Shown here: positions 10,486 through 23,400 of the stretch, in pieces
Position numbering within the stretch: position 1 is the first letter of the stretch
Layout of the letters: each line of letters opens with the position of its first letter
DNA from: Artemia franciscana
Taxonomy: Eukaryota; Arthropoda; Branchiopoda; Anostraca; Artemiidae
DNA length: 64,000 nucleotides
Direction: 5' to 3'
Assembly (NCBI RefSeq): GCF_032884065.1
Contig: NC_088872.1
Span: forward strand, 40,057,979-40,121,978
Notes under the pieces: model-generated
Database searches by the model: none
Seen by the model: the letters and a program-made list of their open reading frames with translations, nothing else
What the model was told of the DNA's origin: nothing
Made by a program: the position numbers and the translations under genes

Positions 10486-11000
10486 AGGTATTTTGAAGTA
10501 CCCACTTCTACTCCCTCTCCCTCTAGAGGGTCCTGACCTTTGATGGCATTTAAAAAAATGTGTGTTATAAAAGTGAAACCTTGCAAAATCTTCTGCTTGA
10601 ATGAAGTACAAAAAAATTGTCTTTAGCTTCACAACTTTGCTCAATCTCAATTTATAAGATTTTAAAGATATGCAAATACATTTCCTAAATTTTGAAAAAA
10701 AAAACACTGATATGGCTCAGGATTCTACTCACATGAATTGTATTTTGAGAACTAAAGGAAGAGAAAAAGCAACTGGTAACTGAAAATTAAGGTAAAATGC
10801 TGTTTTTTCAAAATTTTAATGGGTATAGACCTGTCATGTAGGCAAATTTCAGGGTTCTCTAGGGGGAGAAAGAGTGGAGATGGGTACTTTAGAATACCCT
10901 CCAAGGATATACTTTAGCTTTTATACCCATCCCTGAAAGTTTCATTTTCCTAACCTAACCCCTTTCCAAGATAGCCAAAAGTCACTACACTAGAATTTTA
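10478..11000 (-). repeat. Foldback repeat family 1, copy 1, right piece
   Basis: This continues the element interrupted by the hAT insertion. 10486-10840 is the reverse complement of about 18060-18440. 10845-10995 folds back on 10500-10535 and on 3413-3503 (for example ctccctctagaggg against ctctagggggag, and the shared cccatccctgaaagtttcat, caaaagtcact). The whole element, hAT removed, is therefore a foldback with arms of roughly 150-200 bp around a loop of about 310 bp. Confidence 0.75.
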
Positions 11001-11430
11001 CCCAAAGAACTCAGTTAGCCTAATTTCCAAGATAACAAAATCCTTGGTATTTGCCTAGATACCAACCTGGAGATTAGGAGGGGCTCATATTGCATAATTT
11101 ATTTCTTTTCTTGTATTGCTGTCCTATGGCACAAACTCACCTTTTTTCCTCGCCTTCCCCCCAGTCAGAAACCCCTAACCTTAAATTGCAACTGCAGTAA
11201 GGCTAGCCTATTTATGGGATCAATTTGTTTTTTCAAAACATCTTCTATTTTATTCTGCCATGATATATATCTAACCTTTCTTTGAATCTAAGGCAAAGAT
11301 GACTTAGCGTTGGAATATACTCAAAATGCTGAAGATGTCTGGCTTATAAAATTCCAGTTCCAATATTTCTAGTTTTCAAATTGTTTTATCTTTAAGAGCA
11401 ACCTATTTTATTTTTAGTTGACGTTAAAAG
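11001..11430. other. Region between foldback element and exon 1
   Basis: No coding potential seen. It must contain the promoter and 5' leader of the YccV-domain gene, or an intron in that leader. No TATA element is convincing. Confidence 0.4.
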
Positions 11431-11478
11431 ATGGCTCGTTACGGCGGTAACTTTGAAGTATTGAAGCATGGTCGATGA
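11431..11478 (+). promoter_or_regulatory. Upstream ORF before the YccV-domain gene
   Basis: A 15-codon frame (MARYGGNFEVLKHGR, stop TGA 11476-11478) ends three bases before the chosen main start at 11482. Its ATG has A at -3 and G at +4, a stronger context than many main starts. If the exon includes this stretch, it could limit translation of the main frame. It also lies just after tatttttag, so a splice acceptor for a 5'-leader exon may sit at 11415-11418. Confidence 0.45.
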
Positions 11479-11481
11479 AAA

Positions 11482-11689
11482 ATGCTCACTTCACTAACCT
11501 GGACAGAAATATTTCAGCTTTCCATGCTATTTTCTGCTGTTCCCCTTCAGTATTATTTAGCATCACAGCAAGGTTTTAAGTTTGACCAACAAAATTTACA
11601 TAGTGTTGCTGGGTCGTTCAAGACATGGTTTAACTCAAAATTTGAAGATATTTTCAGAGAGGATGAAGTTCTGTATAGAAATAGCAAAG
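11482..11689 (+). CDS. YccV-domain gene, exon 1
   Basis: Codes for the N-terminal 69 residues, [20 protein letters not shown]..., with a hydrophobic segment near residues 8-27. It ends in phase 1 at the donor AAAG/GTTAGT. I chose this ATG because its context is aaaATG and it opens directly onto the hydrophobic segment. Confidence 0.7.
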
Positions 11690-14600
11690 GTTAGTTTGGT
11701 AAAATGAGAAGATGTCTGTATTTTATGTTGTATTTCAAGCCTTAATATCAGTGTTTTCTTTCTGGAAAACATGTAGTCAGTTTCCTGACAATGGTAAATT
11801 TCTAGCTGACAACATGATTTAGCTAGGATGAGAGTGAATACATAGGAATTTGGTACCTTTTTTCAATGTCTAAGGTTTATATTAATGGATTATTTAGGTA
11901 GCTAAGAAATAAACTTACCTTTATAGTTAGAATTGTAGGCTGAATCCAAATTTGACATGCATTTGCATCAGAAATAAACTCAACCACCTCCCCTCTATAT
12001 ACCAATTCAGGGTATATGTTTCCAAATGGGGGGGGGGGATAAAGTTCATTTCTGACACAAATGAATGTTAAATTTGGATTCATGATGCAATTCTGACTAT
12101 AGAGGTAAGTTTGAACTTTGTCCCCCACCCCACTAATGTGCAACCCTGAATTTGTATATATAGTGGTGAGGGTAAAGTTCATCTCTGAAACAAATGCATG
12201 CCAAATTTGGATTCAGGATGCAATTCTGACTAGGCCTATAGAGGTAAGTTTATTTCTTAGCTACCTTAATAGTCTGTTAATATAAACCTTACCCTAGTGA
12301 TTATTATTTTCCTTACTTTTAAAAGTAAAATTTCATTTTAAAACAGATTTGCTGGTATTACAAAAAGAGTCTGGGTATAAGCCTTGGGGTTTACCAGTAC
12401 ATAAGGAAACATTTAATAAAACAATTTGTACTTCAGAATATGCAAAATAATCCTGGTTAAAATATTTTGTAGAGGAGGGATCTTTATCTTCACTATTTTC
12501 CTTGTATTTCCAGTTTGTCTGTCACATTTTTAAATATTTGTATCTTTTTTATAAGTCTTTAAAATTGTTTATAAACAAAGACCCAACTGCCATCTAACTA
12601 ATCCAACCCAACTTAACCTAATTTACCAGTATTTGTCTATCAATAGTTTTTTTGTGTGAGGAATTATTAGATGGTGTGTTTAGTTACATCTATAGATTAT
12701 TTGAAAAATGGAAAAAATGCAGTTGAATACATGTTTATTTTTCAGAATTTTGTTAATAAAATATACAACAGTGAAAGAAGTGATGATAAAGGTTGTCCTG
12801 CTGTAAAATGTGTTAACTAGGATACTTCTGTATATTCTGAAGTAAAAATTGTTTTCTTAACATGTTTCCCTGTCCCATAGCAAATTATGCCCCTGTTAAT
12901 ATAAGCTGCTTTAAGCCCTTTAAGGGCTCAAAATATAGTATCCCCTGAAGTAATTAGTGAATAATGAGATAACATAAAAAAAAAATGCATCTGGTGATCT
13001 AGGCTATTTACTTTCATCATAGCTAATTTTGTTATCAGCTACAAATTTATGCTTTCTCTAATAGACATAGTATTTTAAGGATAAGTTCTTGATTGTTGAA
13101 ACATCCATTAAAGTTCTAGCTTAGGTATTTCTCTGTATCTAGGAAAATAGTTGAGCTTCATAAATGAAACTTTAAGGAATGTATGCAGACCCTAAAATAT
13201 ACCACAGAAATGCATAAATTTTTCAGTTAACTCAGTTGTGAGATAGCTAAGAAATAGACATCTCTTTAGAATCAGAATTTTATCCTTAATAAAATTTCAG
13301 ATTTTTCTGCATAAGGAATTAACTTTACTTTGTAAACTTTAATCTTACTTGAACCTTGCTTGAATTGTTTACATAGAATGGTGTACAAACTATTAGATCA
13401 ATTTGGAAAAAAGTGACTTATGGAGAATTCATTGCATATGTTTAAATCAGGGTAGGCTATATTTTTCAATTAAGGGCATGTGAATAAAGTTCTTTTCTGA
13501 TGCAAATGAATGTTTTATTTGAATCCAGTATGAAATTCTGAGTCTAAAGATATGTCTACTTCTTAACCATCTCATTAATGAGTTGATTAGAAAATGTATC
13601 CAAGAATGTGTTAACAAGCTACTATCTTTACCCTTTTCTTATTAGTATTTGGGAAGGGATAGAGGTAGGTACTTCAAAATACTAACCCAGAGTCCATTGA
13701 GGTTCTTGACCCATTTCTGAGAGTTTCATTCACCTAAATCAACTACATTCCAAGATAGACAAAAGACCCTTATCTAGAATTCTGCCAAGCCCTCTTTACA
13801 AGAACTTAAAATTGATTTTAAAAAATTGTGTGCTAGGTGTAGTACATGGCTAAGCCTAAACAGTAAAGACTAGTTTTGCAAGTTGAAATTTTACCTTAGT
13901 TGCAATTTAAACAAAATAATAGTAGAATCCAATGAAGTTTAATTTTTGAATAGCTTGCTAGCTAGAAGATGAATACATTAATCGACCCACTTTTTAAAAA
14001 TTTAGGTTTCGTTTGGCACCAACTGTTGATAAGAAATGAGCAAAAAAATAGTGAAAACCCTCAAAAACAGCAAGCTTTGTACACATCCTAGGGCTTTGTC
14101 TAGCTCTTCTTAAGGGTTTACCTTTGATTCTTGTTGGCTCTTCAATGATTAACTTTTAAAAAAACTAAATTTTTCTGAGGGAAGTAAAGAGCAAAGTTGA
14201 AGACTAAAACAAACAAAAATTATTACTTTAGAATCTATCTAACATATATCAATAAAATCAGTGCAAATAAATCAACTAGTGATATTTCCCTATGTTTGTA
14301 GAATTACAGAATACTAGTGCTTTACTGGAAATACAAAAAAATATAAGATTATTGGTATGGTAAAAATAAAACTTTTAAGAACACTTTTAACAGTACAAAA
14401 GTAGGCTAAAGTATTTTTAGATTGTTACTCTATTTAATTTTTTTTTTGTTTAATTTGACATCACTTCTGCACAATGAGCTCAGTTCAATGATTGACTGTC
14501 ATATTGGGTCTGAAAAGGACATTTCATGATTATTTTGTAGACAAGTTTGAAGTGAAGAAATCTTATTAGTATTAGGGCTACAGACCTATTTTAGAGTTTG

Positions 14601-14961
14601 TATCACAACTAAAAATTCTCTGTTTGGCAGAAAGAAATAACTGGATTTCCAGAATTTACATTATGGTTGATATCTTCTTCATATTGAGTAATACTAGGTG
14701 AAACCAAGGTATTACCTGATAAATCAATCTATTATTTAATATGGTATGTAAGGACATCAAACTTATTGTTTTTATGTCCAAGTTTTAAAGATAATTTTAA
14801 TTGTATATTGAAAGTTACTAATATCACAGCTACTGTAGGACTATGAAAAGTGTTAAAGATTAGTTTGTTGTTGTGATAATATCCGTAAAAACTTTGTGTA
14901 ATCTAACTTTAGGAGAGTTTTACTTTCCCATTTAATACAATGTTCTTCAATAGCCTTTGCT

Positions 14962-15006
<45 letters not shown>

Positions 15007-17384
15007 GCAAAGTCTATCAACACAATCCATGTAAACGGGAGTAGGACACGACCCTGCTTGACCCGTGATTTCACACCGCACAAACTGCAAACTTCACTAC
15101 CTACCTTAAATGCATTATAGCTATTCTTGTACATTGTATTAATCACTTTAATGGACTTATCTTGTATACCATACAACAATAAAGACTTCCACTAAAGCTA
15201 TTCTGTCAGCTGAATAAAAGGCCTGTTCTAATATCTGGAACCACGGAGTAAAAAGGTCTGATAATTCAGGCAGTCGCTTTCTCAATTATTAATTTAAGAA
15301 TGATAATTTCGTCAACGCATCCTCTTTGCTTCCTAAAACCACATTAGTTCTCCTCTTTAAACATTATTTACACCATCTCTTAATGTAATAAGTGTCGTCA
15401 TGCTATAGAATTTGAGCTAATATAATTATTGCACTCCCTCTTATCACCTTTCTTATAAAAGGGTTTAATTAAATTCTTCCTAAATTGCTAGACACCTCTT
15501 CTTTTTAATAAACTGTATTCATAATCTTCAGTAGCATAATTTATATGTAATTCCGCAATCATCATATTTTGAAACCCATTTTCATGCTGTCAGCCCCTGA
15601 AGCCATATTATTTTCCATTCCTTTTACAACTCTCTAACGACTTCGTGTGAAATGGATCTTCCTTCACTTCCAAATTATCTCTTCGGCACCAAACCGTCTG
15701 AGGACAACGCATCTCAATTTTCCAACTTGCTAATGCAATCTTACTATTAGGCCATCTAGTGGTATCCTCCAGATCATCAGCAATTTTTCCAAGACCTCCA
15801 CGTCATATCTCCTTAATTGACACTTTAATGCCTTCTCTACTTTTTGTACTTCCCCCTGGTTCTTGTAAGGTCTACTGCTGAGAAACTTCTTTTACAAACA
15901 TCTTCTCTCTGATCCTTAGCAAAGCGTTTTTGCTAATATTCCTAGCTAATTTTCTAACTTTCATCCCTATGGCATCTTCTTCTACCTCATAAAATATTTT
16001 CGTGTAATTACTCCATCCGTATTCTGTATTGTCAAATTTTAAACTCTCCAGCTTCATATCTATGTTTGTTTAGAAAGTTCTTCTGAAAGTCTAATTTTGC
16101 AGTTTATCAATGTCATAACTCTCTGGAAGGTAGCTACTCTTCCTAAATCTCAGCCCTAAACTAACTCAAGACATTACTAGATGGTAATCTTTACTTTTAA
16201 CGTTAATATTGACACTCCTATATACCCTAGTGTTTTGTATTAATCTTGTTAGTCTGGGGCTTAGTATTGCTAATTTTAGTTACTGTTTAGCCAAATGTAA
16301 ATTAAGTCACTGTTTAGTAAAAAGCTCACTGCCTGTCCATTGTGTGACTATGATGCAGGGTAATTTGTGGAATACGCTGCCGAGATTGGATGGATTGAAG
16401 CCAGTAATGGCAGCCAAAATCATGACCAAGGGTTCAATCTCCTTGGACATTTGAAGTGCTGACCGTGGTGCTAGAACGTATTACTTGAGGAGCAATCTGA
16501 ATGGAGAAAGAAGTTTTTATTGTTAGTATCAGTTGTGACAGACAAGGGTTAGTTACTGCTGATAGCTGGCGAGTCTTAGGTTACTCTCCCGTTTCTTTTG
16601 AGGGACGAATGTTGCCTGCCAAAGCTGGTGTAAAGCAGGCAAGTGGGGTTCTTGGGACAGGGGAAACAGTGATGGAAACCTTGACGCTTGCTCTTCTATA
16701 AAGGAAAGAAAAAGAAAGTTTGGTTCACTTCTTGGCTAATATTATGATACTTTTAAATAGCCAAATGTTACTTACTATTGTTTGCAGTTTACATACTATT
16801 TTTGTTTTCTGGCTGCTAGTTTCAATTACTATTTTAGTTCATTAGTCTTGTTGTTTAAATTTAGGCAACAAATTTGACTACAATGACGAAGGGGAATCCC
16901 CAGCAAAAGAAGTTCTTGAATATAGAAGTAAGAAGTTTAGTGATACCTTTGGAACATCAACGATACCAAGGAATATCAGACCAAAAAGTCTGGTGCTTAG
17001 AGTTGGGCAAGTTGTGCAGCATAAGAAGTGGAAATACAGAGGTGTTGTTACTGGCTGGGATTTAAACGCCAAGGTTGGTCATTTTTGTTCTTTAAATATG
17101 GGATTAGTTGGAAACAAAGTTATTTCTGGAATTTGTTTTGCAGTAACATAGCCAGGAGATGAGAGTGGGGTTTGTTCCTCTTTCTATAAAAAATATAAGA
17201 ACAGTTAGAATTATATGAAATCATTTACCTTAATTTTATAATGGCTGCAAGAACATCCTTTTCAAGGTCAGCTTATTCTAAAATGGGTTGAAAGTATTTT
17301 GAATAATTATGGCGAAGCATTCTCGACAAAAGAGAAAGAATGTAATACTAGAAATATAATGATCCCTAATATTCTTCATTTTTT

Positions 17385-17469
<85 letters not shown>

Positions 17470-20400
17470 CGATTTTACTGTCTTTTTACCTTGTTGCTGG
17501 TTTTACCTTTAAGTGACGAACTTAGGCTAACTGTATAGCTGTTCCCACGGGGATGAGAGTGGGGGCTGTGATTGGGAAAACTCCTCCCTGAGGTTGACCA
17601 AACAAATTTCCACCCCTCCAACAGTGGTTTGAAGGACACCTCCTTAGAAACAGATTGAAAAAAGTGGTATAAAGATTTTTTTCTCATTGTCACCACCTTT
17701 TTCTCTCTATTTGTAACACCTCACAAGGATTTGATAAATCTTACCTTACTTAATTTGAAATGAGACGAAATCTTTTGTTCACATAATATGGAACCAAATA
17801 CCATTAGTCTGACCATTATTGCAACTTACCAAATGCGACAAGTCTGCGTATTCATACGAGGTGTATTAGAAAAGTAATGAGCTTGATTTTTTTTAAAAAA
17901 AGGTTTTTATTCCAAATGTCAATGTTATCCCCTTCAAAATAGCTCCCTTTGATAGCTATGCATTGATGGAGACGTTGTTCCTAATGTTCGTAGCAGTTCC
18001 CACCTCTACTCCTTCTCCCTCTAGAGGACCCTGAAATTTGCCTACATGACAGGTTTGCCTACATTTGCCTACATTTGCCTACATGACCTATTGAAATTTT
18101 GACAAAACAACATTTTACCTTAATTTTCAGTTACCAGTTGCCTTTTCTCTGCCTTTAGTTCTCAAAAATACAATTCCTATGAGTAGAATCCTGAGCCATA
18201 TCAATGTTTTTCCAAAATTTAGGAAATGTATTTGCATATCTTTAAAATCTTATAAACTTGGATTGAGCAAAGTTGTGAAGCTAAAAACAATTTTGTTGTA
18301 CTTCATTCAAGCAGAACGTTTTTGCAAGGTTTCACTTTTATAACACACATACTTTTAAAGGTCATCAAAGGTCAGGACCCTCTAGAGGGAGAGGGAGTAG
18401 AGGTAGGTACTTCAACATACCTTCCTGGGGCATACTTCAGCCTTTAGACCCATCCCTGAAAGTTTCATTTTCTTAATCTTACCCCTTTCCAAGATAGTCA
18501 AAAGTCACTAAACTAGAATTTAACTATTATTTAGGTTTAGGAATGGGTCTAGAACCTACATTATGCCTAAGGATGGTTGTTAAATTGTTCTGTTTGAGTT
18601 ATCTACCCTGCCGCAGCTTCTACCAAAATTAACAGTAAACAGTAAAGCATGTCTTCTAACTGCGCGTGTCTTTGCTCTTCATTTTCATTTTTGACACAAT
18701 GCCACTGTTCTTCTATCGGCATGTCTATTTGTGTTTCATTTTCACTTTTGACTCGCTCACTTGCTCGGTGTCGCACGAGGAATCACAAGAGCAACGTGAA
18801 AACAGGCTTGCGGCTCAAAGAGATACTAGACCTAAGTTGCCTGAGCAGCGTGAAGTGTTGCGGCAACCTTTGTCCGGCTTCGCCGAAAAAAGTGTTGTGA
18901 GAGCAACACTTTGGTTTTGTTTCTTTGCTATCGGTTAAACCCTGAAGTTGTCAGCCTATCGAAGCTTTTAAAACGTTACATTCAAAGAAGAACGCGATCA
19001 GTAATCACATGATCAAAGGCTATTCCTCAGCATTGAAAAAACAACAATAACAAAAGAATATCGTAAGAAGGGACTAAATTGACTTTGCAGCCAGTTGAAC
19101 TTTATCCTTTTCAATCGTAGACATCGTGACGGATGGAAGCTTAGAACAATATCTTATATAATCCAGTTGGTGTTATAAAGATATCTGTAACTTTTCAGGA
19201 TCAAAATACCATAAATGACACTATTAATTATGAAGAAACTACTATGACATATTCTTTATCAGCTCATCACGAGCTATCGATAATACCGAAAGATGGGACT
19301 AAATTGACTTTGCAGCCAGTTGAACGTTATCCTTATCAATCGTAGACATCGTGACGGATGAAAAATTGAAACAGTATCTTATATGATCTAGTTGGTATTA
19401 TAAAGCTATCCGTAACATTTCAGCATCAAAATAGATGACACTATTAATTATTACGAAACTGCCTCGTTGTTTTACGTTATCGTGTGCACCCGTTGCGTAG
19501 ACACTTAATTCTAGGTTACAGTGAGTATGGGTAGGCTACACCCACTAGCAAAAGTTACAAACCCCTCTTCACTAAAGGTGATTGTAGCCTAACAGACGAT
19601 TATTACTTACAAGTCCCCTACATGTCTTACAGCTGGAACCAACTCTGTCTTACCATCAAATACACTGGAAACAAATAATAGGTACACCAAATAGAAAAAT
19701 TTGCAACCCCCTCACTGCCGAAGATGATTATGAGCTAACAGCCGACCTTTCCTTACAAGTCCCCTACATGTCTCACAATTGGTATCGGCCTATTTTTGGT
19801 TTCAGTGTGTACCTTACTACTAAAGTTGTCAACCCCTTGAAACTTTCAAACTAATATATCTCATGAAGGAATTTTTGTACCAAAAAATGGATGACATATA
19901 CTTTGATCAGCTCATCAAGAGCTATCGATTGCCGTCGAAAAAAAAATCTATTTGTCTTAGTTCAAAAGTTGATTTTTTTGCCGTAGGCCAACTTTCTAAC
20001 GTCACCACTTAGAAAGGAGCAAAGGATAAGCTCCAATTTCCTTAGCAATGACAGAACTTTTGAATTTCAAGAGCTACATCTGATAACATTTCTCTACCTC
20101 AATCCCAAGTCCGAAAAAACAAATGATAAACCCAGCCGAAATCACGGCAGCACTTTCGGACCCGTGGGAAAATGCCGCTTTTTTGCTTCTGTAAATTTTT
20201 CTATTTATTACTCAAAGAAGATATATTGGCTGTGGGGCCAGGTAACTGCCGCATATATTTAACACTTATAGATTTTAGTCCATCTTCAATTTGAAAGCGG
20301 TGCCTGCCTGCTTGCCTGCTAGAACGGAGCTTTCCACACGAAAGCAGAAACATGGTTTGATGAAACGAAAGCTTGGCTGCACAACTTCAGATACTCCTCT

Positions 20401-23400
20401 CTGACATAGGCTACTTAACTCCACTTCACTTCGCACCCCATAGGCTCTGGCTCGTGGACAAGCAAAAACCATCCTTCTTGGCCCCAGGCAAGAGTTGTGC
20501 GGAGCTTTCCAAAAATGTAATGCCATATTCATCAATACGGCCTGAGGTCCACGTTTTTCGTAAAAACCGCACAGGTTAGACCCTTACCAGTTTCCAGGAA
20601 TAAGCCGACATCGGCGGCATAGGAAAAAAAAAACGGGACAAAACCAAAGTGTTGCTCTCGCAACACAATTACCGAAAAAAATCATGCCGAGGAATCGCAA
20701 GAACAACGTGAAGATATTGCAGATATGCCTTTTTTTATTACTTAGATGCAGATAGTGTCTTTGGATTTAGCTCAACTTATCGCTCAACATTCCTCAAAAT
20801 TTCACCTCAGTGCCCTTAGTCTTTTTGGACACACCTAGGGCCAAACATTCCGCACCTTCCTGCAACAAATCCTATATTTTAATATTGGACAAATTGGATA
20901 ATTTACAATCCTTTCTCGGGGGCTGAGGGCTCATTGCAGCCCCGGAGGCATAGCCATTGTCCTATGGAACCATTTTCAAAAACGGATTTTTAAAATTTTA
21001 TCATTATAAGGGGAAACGTCTAAAAAGGCAAGAGGAGGAGGCGATTGGCTTCCGTTTCTTTTTCAACATGACTTTTACTCCCCTTTCAATATGATTCAAA
21101 AGTTCCAACTTAATACCCTTAGTATTCCTTAGATTTGTCTATTGAAACTTTTTGATAGTCCTCCATCATATAGTGTTTTGATTTTGTTTGATATTCCTCT
21201 CAACATATTCTAAAGGTTTTACCTTTATACCGTTGACCTTTTTGCAGACCCAGGAGAGGGGATGAATAAAAAGGCGAAGGATGGGTAGGGGGGCTGGTTG
21301 CCCTTTAATCTGTCTTCAACTCCCCCCTCAACATACATTGAAAGTTTCAACCTAGTACATCAACCGTTGCTTAGATATTGCTGATATTCTCGTTTCACAA
21401 CACCAAGGACAAAGCGTGTTTTGACTGTGTATGTTATCCCACTCAACATTTCCTAAAAGTTTCAGCATAATACTCTAAGCTTTTTTGGAGATCCAGGATC
21501 AAACGTGCCCTTTTTCTTAATAAAAATAACCTCATATGTTGACAATGAGCACCTTGCATAGCTTATAGCCCTTGCCCCGTGGGCTGGAAGGAGCATGGTT
21601 ATTTGACCTATAGACTATTTTGTACAAAATGGCTATCTCCAAATTTGGATCCGATGCATTTGGGGGGGGGGGCGAACGGCTTGCACTGCTTGCCCTCCAA
21701 TCACTTTCGACTCGTAAAAGAGGTACTAGAACTTTCAACTTGCAATCGAGTGAACTCCCTCTGAAGTCTATACGATCATTTCTTCTATATGAAGTGCCTC
21801 TGGGAAAAAATAAATAAATGAATAACAATAATACATTAAAGCTTTAGGGCTCTTTACTATAAGCAACGCTTTAGCATTGCCTCTGATTTAAACAGGTGAT
21901 AAGAGCTTTTCAATGTCCCTTCCAACGAACATTTGAAATTATCCAGGGGGAATTATTGGGGGGGGGGATTTTCCCAGGGAAACGCCTAGCATTCCACGCA
22001 CGGCACACTCAATTAAATGATTAACTAATCAATTCTCGCTTTCCTTTTCGAAAACAGTTAATTTGTTGTTGAAACTTAGCCGCAAGAAGAATCTCCGGTA
22101 GAAATTCAGGTGCAGGGGATCTAGGAAAATTTTGAAATTTGTCTATGAGAAAGAAAAGTCTGGGAACTCCTAGTCTATACGAAACGTAGGATTCCTTTTG
22201 TTTGATAAATAGCCTCCAAAAGCTAATTCATGAGATTGGTTGCCTCTTCTCCTAACCATGTGCGGTAATACTTATTATTTCACTACCTCAGTTTAAGGCT
22301 GATGCTTGTAAAGCTGGGTCATATTCTCAAGATTATTATTTATCCAAAATCTGAAAAAAAAACCACTTCTTCAGCGGTCTTTTTTTACTTATTTGTTCAT
22401 TTTTTTAAAAATAAACTTTGAGAATAATCGTGTTTACTGCGTACAGTTTAAATGACAAGCAAAATTGGCAAAGTGAAAAATACAGGTAAATTGAATTTGT
22501 GCTTGGAAATTTCACTCGAAGCAGTAAATGTCGTTCAGAATGACTTTGACGTAAGATAATTTTCATTTTGTATTCCTTGAAATTGGATATTTTTGAAATA
22601 GGAAGCAAATGTTAGCTCAGACGCATTGGTGAAATGGTCTCTTGGGCCTACAAAACGAGTAAGCGGAGTGGTGATCTGAATCCAAGTGGGACATCTGTAT
22701 TTTGATCAGTTTGTGGTAACGAGCCGTAATTAAGGAGCGACTCGGTTTAATAGCAACCGAAATTCTGAAAAACTGAGTTTTTATTTGAACTTATACATCG
22801 AAAAAATTTGGCTTTTACACTAATTTCAAGTGTATAAAATCTATTATATTTAAAGTTATATATCACAAACTACGAGTCTGAGAAAATTTACCTGTTTTTA
22901 AAAAAATGGGGTAAACAACTCTTTAAAGGCGAGTTTCCTTGATGAAAATCACGCTATCAAATTCAGCATAACAAGGAACCCCATTAGAGAGGTTTTAAGC
23001 TCAAAATGTCGTACTTTGCTTCTTATTTTCCAGAAGAAAGATCACGTAGGCGTGCCCACTTATTTTTTTTCAGGGGTGATTTTATCAAACCAGTGGACCT
23101 TTGAAAAGAGGGAGAGACCCATTTGAACGACAATTGGAAGCTCTAGTTCCTTTTTAAATAGCCGAAACAATTGTGCCACGGGAAAGTGTTTTTTCCCATT
23201 ATGTGACATCAAAGTAAGATGCTACCCCAAAGAGATCCAAATTACTCTCGATTGAAAACTCTTGTGATAGCCGATTTAAAATTACCAAAGTTCTGCATAT
23301 TGAATTTCTCAGTTTCAGAGAAATTAATCCTACACATTGGCCCATTTGTTCCTAAAAAGTCACATATTCTATGCAAGATAAATGGTTAATAAAGACAAAT

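Noticed and set aside
16874-17065. 63-codon plus-strand frame starting MTTMTKGN
   Set aside because: It is a shadow of exon 2 of the YccV-domain gene in another frame; the splice-compatible frame carries the conserved domain.
22615-22690. tRNA-like phrase (agctcagacgcattggtgaaatgg)
   Set aside because: No cloverleaf could be drawn; the A and B box spacing and acceptor stem are absent.
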